A stretch of 29,961 nt of DNA from CAZXIY01 sp964640935 (GTDB lineage: Archaea; Thermoplasmatota; Thermoplasmata; Methanomassiliicoccales; Methanomethylophilaceae): contig CAZXIY010000006.1 in NCBI GenBank assembly GCA_964640935.1, forward strand, positions 1 to 29,961, written 5' to 3'. Of the stretch, positions 14,017 through 21,610 are shown piece after piece (positions within the stretch are counted from its first letter, which is position 1; the number at the start of each line of letters is the position of its first letter). The position numbers and the translations under genes are program-made. A model generated the notes under the pieces. It searched no databases, was not told where the DNA came from, and saw only the letters and a program-made list of their open reading frames with translations.

Positions 14017-16352
14017 TGGGCACCGCCTCCCATTGCCTTCCACATAGGATCGCTCCAGGCCTTCCTCATCTCTGCGACGGAAAGGTCTATCTTCGTATCC
14101 TTGACCCTGAATCTGTTGCCGCCCGTGCGTCCGATGCATACCGCATCGTGACCCATGATCTTCTCGAACGCTTTCGCATCCTTCTCCGAGACCTCCGCGA
14201 GCCAGCGGGTGTTGCTCTCCGAGAACAGCTTCCTGTGCGTATCGAGGTCGCCCATGGGCGCGAGGTCGAGATCGGCCCCGATGTCCCCGGATATGCACAT
14301 CTCCGCCGCCGCGACCGCAAGGCCGCCGTCGGAACAGTCGTGACAGCTGAGGACGAGCCTCTTGTCCATTGCATCCAGGACCTCGTCGGTGAGTCTCATG
14401 AGGTTGTCGGCATCGACGCCGGGGACGTCCCCGCCCTTTCCGCCGAACTTACGGAAGAGGAGCGACGCGCCCATCTCGTCCTTGGTCTCGCCTATGATGT
14501 AGATCCTGCTGCCGTCCTTCTTCAGATCGGCGGTGACGGCCTTCCTCACATCGTCTATGAGCCCGCAGCCGAGTATCATCGGCGTCGGGAGTATGTGTAT
14601 GCCGCCCGGAGCCTCGTTGTAAAGGCTCACGTTGCCGGACGGTATCGGAAGATTCATCTTCTTGCAGAGCTCGCCGATGCCTCTGACCGCTTCCCTGAAC
14701 TCTCCGAGACGCTCCGGCTTCTCCGGGTTCCCGAAGTTGAGACAGTCCGTCAGAGCATTCGGCCTCGCTCCTACCGCGATTATGTTGCGGCACGCCTCAT
14801 CCACCGACGACATGCCTCCGTTGTACGGATTCGCGGCCGTGAACCACGGGTTGCATCCGACCGCAGCTGCGAGACCTTTGAGCCTTCCCGGAACGGGGGT
14901 GAGCACCGATGCATCGCCGGGACCGGTCATGTTGAGCTTTCCGACCATCGGCCTGATGGCCGTCGATGCCCTGACCTCGTGGTCGTATTGGCGTATCGCC
15001 CACTCCTTCGATGCGACGTTGAAGTCCGAGAGCATCGAGATGAGGGTCTCGTTGCAGCCTTTCAGCTTGGGGAAGACCTCGTCCGCTTTGGTCGAGACCT
15101 TCGGGAGCGTGTACGGCCTTCTGTAGACCGGTCCGCCCGTCAGGAACTCGAGGTCCATATCGAATATCATCTGTCCTTTCCAGAAGAGACGCGTGTGCGG
15201 AACGTCCGTTGTCCTGGCCACAGGCGTAGCGAGAACATCCCACATGTCGAATATCTTCAGGATCTTATCCACGTTCTCCGGCTTGCAGGTGACCATCATG
15301 CGTTCCTGCGATTCGGAGACCCATATCTCCCACGGGGAGAGTCCGGACTCTTTGAGCGGCACTTTGTCGAGATCGACGTCCGCTCCGCAGCCGCCGGCCT
15401 CAAGGGCCATCTCGCCCACGACGCAGCTGAGCCCGCCGCCGCCGAGGTCCTTCATACCTGTGATGAGGCCTTTGCTGTTGACCTCGATACAGGCGTGTAT
15501 CGTCGGCTCCTTCGTTATCGGATCGCCGAGCTGCACGGCTCCCCTGGAGTCCTCGTCCGATGTGGCTGTGAGATCCGCAGAAGCGAATGTCACACCGTGT
15601 ATACCGTCGCGTCCGGTGCGTCCTCCGAGGAGGATCATCACGTCGCCGGGTCCGCTGGCGTGGTTCACGCCGAGCTCTTTCCTCTTGACGATCCCGAGGC
15701 ATCCGACGTTCACGAGGCAGTTCCCCGTGTATTTCTCGTCGAAGAAGAATCCGCCGGATATTGTCGGAACTCCGATACGGTTGCCGTAGTCCCTGATACC
15801 CGACACGACACCGTTCACCAGATAATGCGGATGCTTAATGCCCGGGGGCAGCTTGCCGTCGAAGTCTATAGGCCCGAAGCAGAGCGGGTCAACGAGGCCT
15901 ATCGGCTGAGCTCCCATGCAGACGACATCCCTTACGATACCGCCGATACCGGTGGCAGCCCCGCCGTACGGCTCTATGGCCGACGGGTGGTTGTGGCTCT
16001 CTATCCTGAGGGCATATCCGTAATCGTCGTCGAATATCATCACGCCCGCATCCCCTCTCGAGAGTATGTCCGGGCGGTTGATGGCGAATATGAATTCTTT
16101 GAGTATAGGCTTGGAGCTCTTGTAGCAGCAATGCTCGCTCCATGCCTGGCCGAGCGACTGGAGCTCCACGTCCGTGGGGTTCCTGCCCTCTTTCTTGAAG
16201 TAATCAACGATGGTCTTCATCTCGTCCAGGGACAGGCTCAGGCCCATCTCGTACGAGATCTCCTTCAGCTCGCTGTCGCTGGCAGAGAGTATGTCAACGT
16301 CGTAGAGCTCGAAGGGGACATCGCGCTTGATCATCAGTCTGTCTGTTGACAC
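14013..16352 (-). CDS. purL: Phosphoribosylformylglycinamidine synthase, synthetase subunit PurL
   Basis: The 779-residue protein is a small-type PurL, the ATP-dependent subunit that needs PurS and PurQ. The N-terminal AWSEHCCYKSSK motif carries the catalytic histidine. ESHNHPSAIEPYGGAATGIGG and the two PurM-like halves (DLGGGGLSCVVGEMA in the first, CHDCSDGGLAVAAAEM in the second) follow. The start is a GTG at 16352, four bases after the purS stop; an ATG at 16334 is the alternative, and I see no clear ribosome binding site for either. A long antisense open frame across the gene is a composition artefact. Confidence 0.96.
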   Translation of the reverse strand: MSTDRLMIKRDVPFELYDVDILSASDSELKEISYEMGLSLSLDEMKTIVDYFKKEGRNPTDVELQSLGQAWSEHCCYKSSKPILKEFIFAINRPDILSRGDAGVMIFDDDYGYALRIESHNHPSAIEPYGGAATGIGGIVRDVVCMGAQPIGLVDPLCFGPIDFDGKLPPGIKHPHYLVNGVVSGIRDYGNRIGVPTISGGFFFDEKYTGNCLVNVGCLGIVKRKELGVNHASGPGDVMILLGGRTGRDGIHGVTFASADLTATSDEDSRGAVQLGDPITKEPTIHACIEVNSKGLITGMKDLGGGGLSCVVGEMALEAGGCGADVDLDKVPLKESGLSPWEIWVSESQERMMVTCKPENVDKILKIFDMWDVLATPVARTTDVPHTRLFWKGQMIFDMDLEFLTGGPVYRRPYTLPKVSTKADEVFPKLKGCNETLISMLSDFNVASKEWAIRQYDHEVRASTAIRPMVGKLNMTGPGDASVLTPVPGRLKGLAAAVGCNPWFTAANPYNGGMSSVDEACRNIIAVGARPNALTDCLNFGNPEKPERLGEFREAVRGIGELCKKMNLPIPSGNVSLYNEAPGGIHILPTPMILGCGLIDDVRKAVTADLKKDGSRIYIIGETKDEMGASLLFRKFGGKGGDVPGVDADNLMRLTDEVLDAMDKRLVLSCHDCSDGGLAVAAAEMCISGDIGADLDLAPMGDLDTHRKLFSESNTRWLAEVSEKDAKAFEKIMGHDAVCIGRTGGNRFRVKDTKIDLSVAEMRKAWSDPMWKAMGGGAQ

Positions 16353-16356
16353 AGGA

Positions 16357-16596
16357 TCATCTCACAGTCACTGTGTAGTTCTGTATCACCGGATTGGCGA
16401 GGAGCTTCCTGCACATCTCTTCGCCCGCTTTCTTTGCATCCTCTGGACTCATATCGAGTTCCATCTCGAAGAGTTTTACCGTCTTCACGCTTTTCACACC
16501 TTCGAATCCGAGAGATTCAAGGGTTTTCTGCGTGTTCCTACCCTCGGGGTCCGCGACCCCTTTCTTCAGCATGATTCTGATCTCTACTGTGGCCAT
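16357..16596 (-). CDS. purS: Phosphoribosylformylglycinamidine synthase subunit PurS
   Basis: The 79-residue protein is the small bridging subunit between PurL and PurQ. It shows the family pattern of EIRIMLKKGVADPEGRNTQKTL, then LGFEGVKSVKTVKLFEMEL and LLANPVIQNYTVTV. It is the first gene of purSLQ. A TATA-like box 26 nt upstream of the ATG predicts a leaderless mRNA. Confidence 0.95.
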   Translation of the reverse strand: MATVEIRIMLKKGVADPEGRNTQKTLESLGFEGVKSVKTVKLFEMELDMSPEDAKKAGEEMCRKLLANPVIQNYTVTVR

Positions 16597-16617
16597 CGCG
16601 TCTACATACGCGTACCT

Positions 16618-16626
16618 GATTAAAAC
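16618..16626 (-). promoter_or_regulatory. TATA box of the purSLQ operon
   Basis: GTTTTAATC on the minus strand is centred 26 nt upstream of the purS ATG. Confidence 0.5.
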
Positions 16627-16659
16627 TATTCCCGCGGGCGCGTGAAGCGACGGAAAGGA

Positions 16660-17430
16660 TCAATTCTGGGCAGTTTTCCTTCCGTAGACCAGATATCCCG
16701 TATGACCCAGCATCGAGAACGACGGCCTCACGCCGCCGCGATGGACCTCCATCTCGCGCTGCATTATCTCGATGGAGAACACACCGCTGAAATTCCTTTC
16801 ACGGAGGGCGTTCACGATCAGCTCCAACTGATTGGTGTTGGGGATGTACGCGCAGATCCTTCCGCCGGACCTGAGGCACGGAAGAAGGTTGTCCAAGGCA
16901 TTCTCGGGATCGGGCATGTCCATGATCAGCGCATCTGCGCCGGAGATCTCGACCTTCGCATCCCTGGCGTCGCCTATCTGGTACGTCCAGTAGCTGTCGA
17001 GGCCAGTGCGTTTCAGGTTCTTCAAGGCACGAAGAGCATTCTCCTCTTTGAATTCGACCGTATGGACCTTTCCCGTCGGCGCGACCGCTGCCGTCAGAGC
17101 TGTTGTGAGCGCTCCGGATCCCGCTCCCACTTCTAGAATTGTGTTGCCTGATCTGACGTCGCAGTTGAACAGTATCGAGGCCGCATCCTTCGGGGTTATT
17201 ATCTGGGCTCCGCGGTCCAGCGATTCTATCAGTTCCACAGTACCAGGTCTGAATATGGTGAACTGTTTCCCGGCTATGGATGTGACCGAACCGTCATCCA
17301 GATCCTTGAATCTGGAACCGTCGATGGTCCCGAGCGATGCTATCTTCAGCATGCCGAAGGACACTTTGAGCCAATGCTTCTTGCCGTCTTGATCCACAAG
17401 ATAGACGAATTCGTTCTCCTCGAAGGGCAT
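16660..17430 (-). CDS. tRNA (adenine-N1)-methyltransferase, TrmI family
   Basis: The 256-residue SAM-dependent methyltransferase belongs to the archaeal TrmI family, which makes m1A at positions 57/58 of the tRNA T-loop. An N-terminal beta domain (about 1-70) precedes a Rossmann domain with motif I EVGAGSGALT (100-109), the acidic VHTVEFKEE strand for the SAM ribose and the DMPDPENAL catalytic-site motif (171-179). The C-terminal segment MEVHRGGVRPSFSMLGHTGYL is also typical. The ATG has a TATA box 26 nt upstream. It is monocistronic and divergent from the DUF1638 gene. Confidence 0.93.
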   Translation of the reverse strand: MPFEENEFVYLVDQDGKKHWLKVSFGMLKIASLGTIDGSRFKDLDDGSVTSIAGKQFTIFRPGTVELIESLDRGAQIITPKDAASILFNCDVRSGNTILEVGAGSGALTTALTAAVAPTGKVHTVEFKEENALRALKNLKRTGLDSYWTYQIGDARDAKVEISGADALIMDMPDPENALDNLLPCLRSGGRICAYIPNTNQLELIVNALRERNFSGVFSIEIMQREMEVHRGGVRPSFSMLGHTGYLVYGRKTAQN

Positions 17431-17451
17431 GCTTCCCGCATATGCCTGAGG

Positions 17452-17459
17452 GATATATC
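17452..17459 (-). promoter_or_regulatory. TATA box of the tRNA methyltransferase gene
   Basis: GATATATC, a palindrome, is centred 26 nt upstream of the ATG at 17430. Confidence 0.6.
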
Positions 17460-17508
17460 TTTTAGCGGTGAAAAGGGACGGCAGTTACCAAGTTGTCACT
17501 GTTTTGCC

Positions 17509-17516
17509 TTAATATT
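17509..17516 (+). promoter_or_regulatory. TATA-like box of the DUF1638 gene
   Basis: TTAATATT is centred about 26 nt upstream of the ATG at 17538, so the transcript is probably leaderless. Confidence 0.5.
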
Positions 17517-17537
17517 CCGCAAGTCATGTAGAGTTCC

Positions 17538-18344
17538 ATGACATCGGGAACGCTTTGCATGATGGTCTGTCCCATATTGGAGGATGAACTCGTGCATAAT
17601 CTGAAAGAAGACGCGGATCCGAAGAAGATCTTCCTTCTGACGAATGACAATACGAAGCACATCATCGAGAAACTCCATCAGAACGGTCTCGATTACACGC
17701 CGATAGGCGAACAGGCCTTTCTCAACGGGAACGAGAAGATACCCGAGGGCGGATACAACGTCGTGATATGGATGCTGAGCCTGGGTCTCCACCAGGAACC
17801 GGCCAACCTCAAGGAGGAGGTCAGGAACGATCTGAAGAAGATCGACGGCATGGTGGACGGCGTCATGCTCTACTACGGGCTCTGCGGAAGAGGACTGGAA
17901 GGCATAGAGCAATGGTCGGCCGAGAACGTGAAGATGCCCGTCACGATCTTCAAGGACAAGGAGGGAAGGCTGTGCGACGACTGCATCTGCGTCCCGCTCG
18001 GGAGCACCGACAACTATCTGAAGCTCCTGAAGAAGTATCCCGGCGTCCTCTACATCACGCCGGCGATGGCCTGCGACCAGGACGAGTTCATGTCCAAGAT
18101 GGAACTGTTCCAGGGTACTGACACGAAGGATTACGACATGCTGAGGATGCTCCTCGACATGGCCGGATACACAAGGGCCCTGAAGATACAGACCGGCCTC
18201 GGAGACCAGGAGCATTTCCAGGAATGCGCCGAAGAATACGCTGGAAAACTCGGTCTGAAACTCGAGCCTCTTGCGGACGGCTGGGTCTCCAACGAGGTCG
18301 CGGACCGCACCTATGCCGTGGCCAAAGGATTCCTGAAGAAGTGA
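17538..18344 (+). CDS. DUF1638 family protein
   Basis: The 268-residue soluble protein matches DUF1638, a family found mainly in methylotrophic methanogens and some anaerobic bacteria, often near corrinoid methyltransferase genes (recalled from family knowledge, not visible here). Its function is not established. It is cysteine-rich with conserved-looking positions: two near the N-terminus (LCMMVCPILEDEL), one in YYGLCGRGLEG, a cluster in GRLCDDCICVPLGS and one in TPAMACDQDEF. These could form a metal site. Internal glycine-rich turns and alternating strands suggest an alpha/beta fold. No methyltransferase gene lies beside it; its neighbours are tRNA methyltransferase and SDR genes. Confidence 0.8.
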   Translation: MTSGTLCMMVCPILEDELVHNLKEDADPKKIFLLTNDNTKHIIEKLHQNGLDYTPIGEQAFLNGNEKIPEGGYNVVIWMLSLGLHQEPANLKEEVRNDLKKIDGMVDGVMLYYGLCGRGLEGIEQWSAENVKMPVTIFKDKEGRLCDDCICVPLGSTDNYLKLLKKYPGVLYITPAMACDQDEFMSKMELFQGTDTKDYDMLRMLLDMAGYTRALKIQTGLGDQEHFQECAEEYAGKLGLKLEPLADGWVSNEVADRTYAVAKGFLKK

Positions 18345-18357
18345 ACGGCGTTCGGCG

Positions 18358-18371
18358 GTATCTGCAGATAC
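18358..18371. promoter_or_regulatory. 14-bp perfect palindrome upstream of the SDR gene
   Basis: GTATCTGCAGATAC directly abuts and overlaps the TATA-like ATACATATAT (18368-18377) of the SDR gene. Such a position fits a repressor operator, but no regulator can be named. Confidence 0.4.
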
Positions 18372-18414
18372 ATATATCGCCGACGACCCTGCTTCGGGGC
18401 AAGAGGATCGATTC

Positions 18415-19062
18415 ATGTGCAAAAGGACAGCCGTGATCATCGGAGCGGGACCGGGGCTCGGCAACCATATCGCCGCCGAATTCGGCTGCGAAGGATTCAG
18501 GGTCGTGCTCATAGCCAGACGCGAGAATGTTCTCAAGGGATATGTCAGAGAGCTGAACAGCAGAGGCATCGAAGCGGATTACCGTGTGGCCGATTGTTCG
18601 GATAACGGATCGATCAAATCTGCCATATCGGATATCCAGAAGAACTACGGATGCGTAGATGTTCTCCTGTACAATGCGATCTCCGAGAGGAAAGGGACGC
18701 CGATCGATCTCTCACCCGAAGAATTGCTCGAAAGATATCAGGTGGATGTCGTCGGAGCCCTCTGCGCATCGCAGCAGGTGATCCCTGCCATGAAGGAAAG
18801 GAAGAACGGCACGATACTCTTCACCGGCGGAGGATTCGCGCTTGACCCAGATCCGAATTTTCTCAGCGTCTCGGTCAACAAGGCCGCCCTCCGTTCCCTC
18901 GCCGTAGCTATGAACAAGGAATTGGCGGACGACGGGATCTTCGTCGGTATCGTCAACATCAAAGGCCATATCGGATCGGACGAAAAGTACAGCCCGGAGA
19001 ACGTGGCGAAGTTGTTCTATCGGATGTACGAACGCCGCGATACGGCCGAGATGACTTACTGA
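18415..19062 (+). CDS. SDR-type NAD(P)-dependent protein lacking the catalytic tyrosine
   Basis: The 215-residue protein has a Rossmann fold with the dinucleotide motif GAGPGLG (10-16) and an IARR segment that would suit NADP binding. The normal SDR active site is absent. Where Ser of the NISS strand is expected the sequence reads ILFTGGG, and at the YxxxK motif it reads VSVNK with Val in the Tyr position, although the Lys and the following AALRSLA helix are kept. It belongs to a divergent SDR subgroup with a TGGG strand; substrate unknown. AGAGGA seven bases before the ATG serves as ribosome binding site, with the TATA box about 41 nt upstream. Confidence 0.85.
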   Translation: MCKRTAVIIGAGPGLGNHIAAEFGCEGFRVVLIARRENVLKGYVRELNSRGIEADYRVADCSDNGSIKSAISDIQKNYGCVDVLLYNAISERKGTPIDLSPEELLERYQVDVVGALCASQQVIPAMKERKNGTILFTGGGFALDPDPNFLSVSVNKAALRSLAVAMNKELADDGIFVGIVNIKGHIGSDEKYSPENVAKLFYRMYERRDTAEMTY

Positions 19063-19075
19063 TACAATAGAAGGA

Positions 19076-19099
19076 CCGGCGTGACAGATATCACGCCGG
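19076..19099. terminator. Bidirectional terminator between the SDR gene and proS
   Basis: CCGGCGTGA (19076-19084) and TCACGCCGG (19091-19099) form a perfect 9-bp stem with a CAGATA loop. A T6 run follows at 19110-19115 on the plus strand. The two genes converge here. Confidence 0.75.
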
Positions 19100-19123
19100 G
19101 AATCAAATCGTTTTTTCGATGGA

Positions 19124-20572
19124 TCACATCGTGCGTGCTGCGTATGCGGGGGTGTCGGTGTCCTTTCCGCAGACTATGCATTTGCCCTTGTAATCCTCGT
19201 GGATGTACGGCGTCCCCAGGATCTTGATGTCGTGCTCGTCCTCGAACTTGTGACCGCATTCGGGGCAGCCGCACCATCCGAACCTGTACACCTTGAGCTT
19301 GGCATCCTCGGTGTCCTTCGGGATATCGTTCATAGACTTGAGGTCGACGACCGCGTTCCTCTGGAACTCCCATGCCTTCTCGTTCATCGATCTCATTATC
19401 TCCGAGAGCAGGAGCTGCACCCCGGGAACGAGGGAATCGATGTCTATCGAGCCTTTCTCGCCCGTGTCCCTTCTTGCGAATGATACCACGTGGTTCTCGA
19501 TGTCGCGTGCTCCCAGTTCGAGCCTGAGCGGCACGCCCTTGATCTCCCAGTCGTAGAATTTGCTGCCGGGCCTCGCATCTCTGTTGTCGAGCTTCACGCG
19601 AATACCCGACCCTTCGAGGATCATCCTGATCTTCTCTGCTTCGAGAGCTACCTCATCGGCGTTCTTCTTCGAGAGTATCGGTATTATGACGACCTGGAAC
19701 GGGGCCACCGCAGGCGGGAGGCACAGACCGTTATTGTCGCCGTGGACGCTGATGACGGCTCCGAGGAGCCTCTCGGACATGCCGTATGTCGTCTGGTGCA
19801 CGTATTGGTGCTCGCCGTTCTCGTCCTCGTACGTTATGTTGTATGGGACGGAGAAGTTCGTACGGTAGTGGTGGACCGATCCGAGCTGGAGCGTACGGTA
19901 GTTGGGCATGACCGTGTCTATGCCCACCGTGTAATACGCTCCGGGGAACTTGTCCCAATCCGTGCGTCTGAGGAGATAGTACGGAAGACAGAGCTTCGAC
20001 ATTATCGCCTTCAGCATCTCGAGATCCTCCTCGATCTGACGCTGTGCATCCTCCTCGGAATCATGGCATGTGTGCGACTCGAAGAAGTGGATCTCGCGTA
20101 CGCGTATGAACGGACGCGTCTGCTTCGTCTCGTAACGGAACGTGTTGCAGATCTGGTAGACCTTCAGCGGGAGGTCCTGGTGGGACCTGACCCAAAGAGA
20201 GAACATCGGATACATCGCGGTCTCGCTGGTCGGTCTGACCACGAGCCTAACGTCGAGCTTGTTGAGACCCGCGTGCGTGACCCAGTATACCTCGGAGTCG
20301 AATCCTTTGATGTGGTCCTTCTCCTTCTTGAACTCGGTCTCCGGGATCATCAGCGGGAAGCAGACCTCGTCGTGATTCGTCGAGTCCAATTCATCGCGGA
20401 TGTACGTGTCCACGTACCTCATTATCTTCCAGCCGTAGGGCGTCCAGACGTTCATCCCCTTTATCGGGTAACGTTTGTCCGACAGGGCGGCCTTCTCGAC
20501 TATGTCGAGATACCACTCGTTGTAGTTCTCGCTCTTGTCCAACTGGTCCTTCTTGTCCAACTGATCTGCCAT
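19124..20572 (-). CDS. proS: Prolyl-tRNA synthetase, archaeal/eukaryotic type
   Basis: The 482-residue class II aminoacyl-tRNA synthetase charges tRNA-Pro. Visible parts are WTPYGWKIMRYVDTYIRDEL near the N-terminus, class II motif 2 with CNTFRYETKQTRPFIRVREI, the motif 3 region QTTYGMSERLLGAVIS, an anticodon-binding domain (about 280-390) and a C-terminal zinc-binding domain with CGCPECGH and CIVCGK. No editing insertion is seen, as usual for archaeal ProRS. ATG 20572 lies 5 bp after the prs stop and has GGTGA upstream. An ATG at 20584 that overlaps prs would add four residues. The open frame continues much further upstream but only as the wrong frame of prs. Confidence 0.96.
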   Translation of the reverse strand: MADQLDKKDQLDKSENYNEWYLDIVEKAALSDKRYPIKGMNVWTPYGWKIMRYVDTYIRDELDSTNHDEVCFPLMIPETEFKKEKDHIKGFDSEVYWVTHAGLNKLDVRLVVRPTSETAMYPMFSLWVRSHQDLPLKVYQICNTFRYETKQTRPFIRVREIHFFESHTCHDSEEDAQRQIEEDLEMLKAIMSKLCLPYYLLRRTDWDKFPGAYYTVGIDTVMPNYRTLQLGSVHHYRTNFSVPYNITYEDENGEHQYVHQTTYGMSERLLGAVISVHGDNNGLCLPPAVAPFQVVIIPILSKKNADEVALEAEKIRMILEGSGIRVKLDNRDARPGSKFYDWEIKGVPLRLELGARDIENHVVSFARRDTGEKGSIDIDSLVPGVQLLLSEIMRSMNEKAWEFQRNAVVDLKSMNDIPKDTEDAKLKVYRFGWCGCPECGHKFEDEHDIKILGTPYIHEDYKGKCIVCGKDTDTPAYAARTM

Positions 20573-20577
20573 CTGAT

Positions 20578-21438
20578 TCACCATTTCTCTTTCAGAGCGT
20601 CGGCGATTATCCCGGCGACAGAGATGTGCGATACCTCGTTCTCGAGGGTGTTGCAGCAGAGCACGCCGTCGAGGGAGCTCCCTGTGAGCCTTTCGAGGGC
20701 GTTGTTCACGAATACGCCGTGAGTGCACGCGACGGTGACACTCTTGGCACCGGCCTCCTTGAGCTGGGATGTCGCCGTTATGATCGTTCCGCCGGTGGCG
20801 ATTATATCGTCGACGATCAGGATGTTCTTGCCTTTGCAGTCTGATTTGGCGGGTTTGATGCGTACGTCCGTGCCGGACAGCCTGGTCTTCTCGAGGTGGT
20901 CGTACGGCAGGCCGAGTCTCTCTCCGACGGCCTTGGCGCGGTTGGCCGCTCCGATGTCGGGGGATATGACCATGTCCATGCCCTTGCCTTTGAAGTAGTC
21001 GGCAATGGCGGAAGCGGCCTTCAGATCCTTCGACGGGCAGTCGAAGTACCTGAGGACGTCCTCTTTGTGTATGTCGATCGTGATTACGCGGTCGCAGATG
21101 AATGCGAGACGCTGCGATATCGTCTTGGCGCTCTCGGGCTCCCCGTTCTTGAACACCCTGTCCTGCCTGGCGTACCCGAAGTACGGTATCACCAGCGTGA
21201 CCGTCCTGGCACCCATCCTCTTGACCGCATCCTGGAGGAGGAACATCTCGACCAGATTGCCGTCCGGATACGTGTTCTGGACTATCACGACATCGTCGTT
21301 CAAGGACTCGCTGTCGATCCTCGTGTAACATTCCCCGTCCGGGAACCTCGTTGTGGCCGCCTGGATATAGGTACAGCCCAGGATCGATGCCAGTTCTTTG
21401 GCCAGATCCCTAGATGACGAACCGCCTACGACTATCAT
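20578..21438 (-). CDS. prs: Ribose-phosphate pyrophosphokinase (PRPP synthase)
   Basis: The 286-residue enzyme makes PRPP from ribose 5-phosphate and ATP, feeding purine, pyrimidine, histidine and tryptophan synthesis. Motifs: FPDGECYTRI near residue 32, PYFGYARQDR (85-94), IDIHKED (121-127) and the PRPP-binding loop ILIVDDIIATGGT (206-218). The length is typical of short archaeal forms. The ATG at 21438 has a TATA box 28 nt upstream; the frame is open further upstream but without homology. It forms an operon with proS. Confidence 0.96.
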   Translation of the reverse strand: MIVVGGSSSRDLAKELASILGCTYIQAATTRFPDGECYTRIDSESLNDDVVIVQNTYPDGNLVEMFLLQDAVKRMGARTVTLVIPYFGYARQDRVFKNGEPESAKTISQRLAFICDRVITIDIHKEDVLRYFDCPSKDLKAASAIADYFKGKGMDMVISPDIGAANRAKAVGERLGLPYDHLEKTRLSGTDVRIKPAKSDCKGKNILIVDDIIATGGTIITATSQLKEAGAKSVTVACTHGVFVNNALERLTGSSLDGVLCCNTLENEVSHISVAGIIADALKEKW

Positions 21439-21461
21439 GTATCGTCCGTAACGTATGCTAT

Positions 21462-21470
21462 TTTTTATAC
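21462..21470 (-). promoter_or_regulatory. TATA box of the prs-proS operon
   Basis: GTATAAAAA on the minus strand is centred about 28 nt upstream of the prs ATG. Confidence 0.65.
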
Positions 21471-21576
21471 CTGCGCACGGGCGCGCTGCGTACGCAAGGA
21501 CTGCGGATGCCGGCCGTTGCACCATTGTCCGCGTATCCGAACGTGAGAATGGCACCGATATAGGCGTGTGGAGAAC

Positions 21577-21586
21577 CTTATATAAG
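21577..21586 (+). promoter_or_regulatory. TATA box of the HerA-DUF357 operon
   Basis: CTTATATAAG, a perfect palindrome, is centred about 29 nt upstream of the ATG at 21611. The rest of the divergent gap from 21471 shows no gene. Confidence 0.65.
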
Positions 21587-21610
21587 TGATGCTGACAATG
21601 AGTTGATGGG

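Noticed and set aside
14016..16349. 777-codon open frame on the plus strand opposite purL
   Set aside because: It exactly mirrors the highly conserved purL gene and its product shows no recognisable domain; antisense frames stay open here because of GC-biased codon use.
19490..20722. 410-codon plus-strand frame opposite proS
   Set aside because: Antisense shadow of a well supported proS gene, with no family resemblance and no promoter or ribosome binding site.
20573..21331. In-frame upstream extension of proS to give a 735-residue protein
   Set aside because: The extension is the wrong frame of prs and reads as low-complexity Arg/His-rich sequence; the ATG at 20572 with GGTGA upstream fits the family start.
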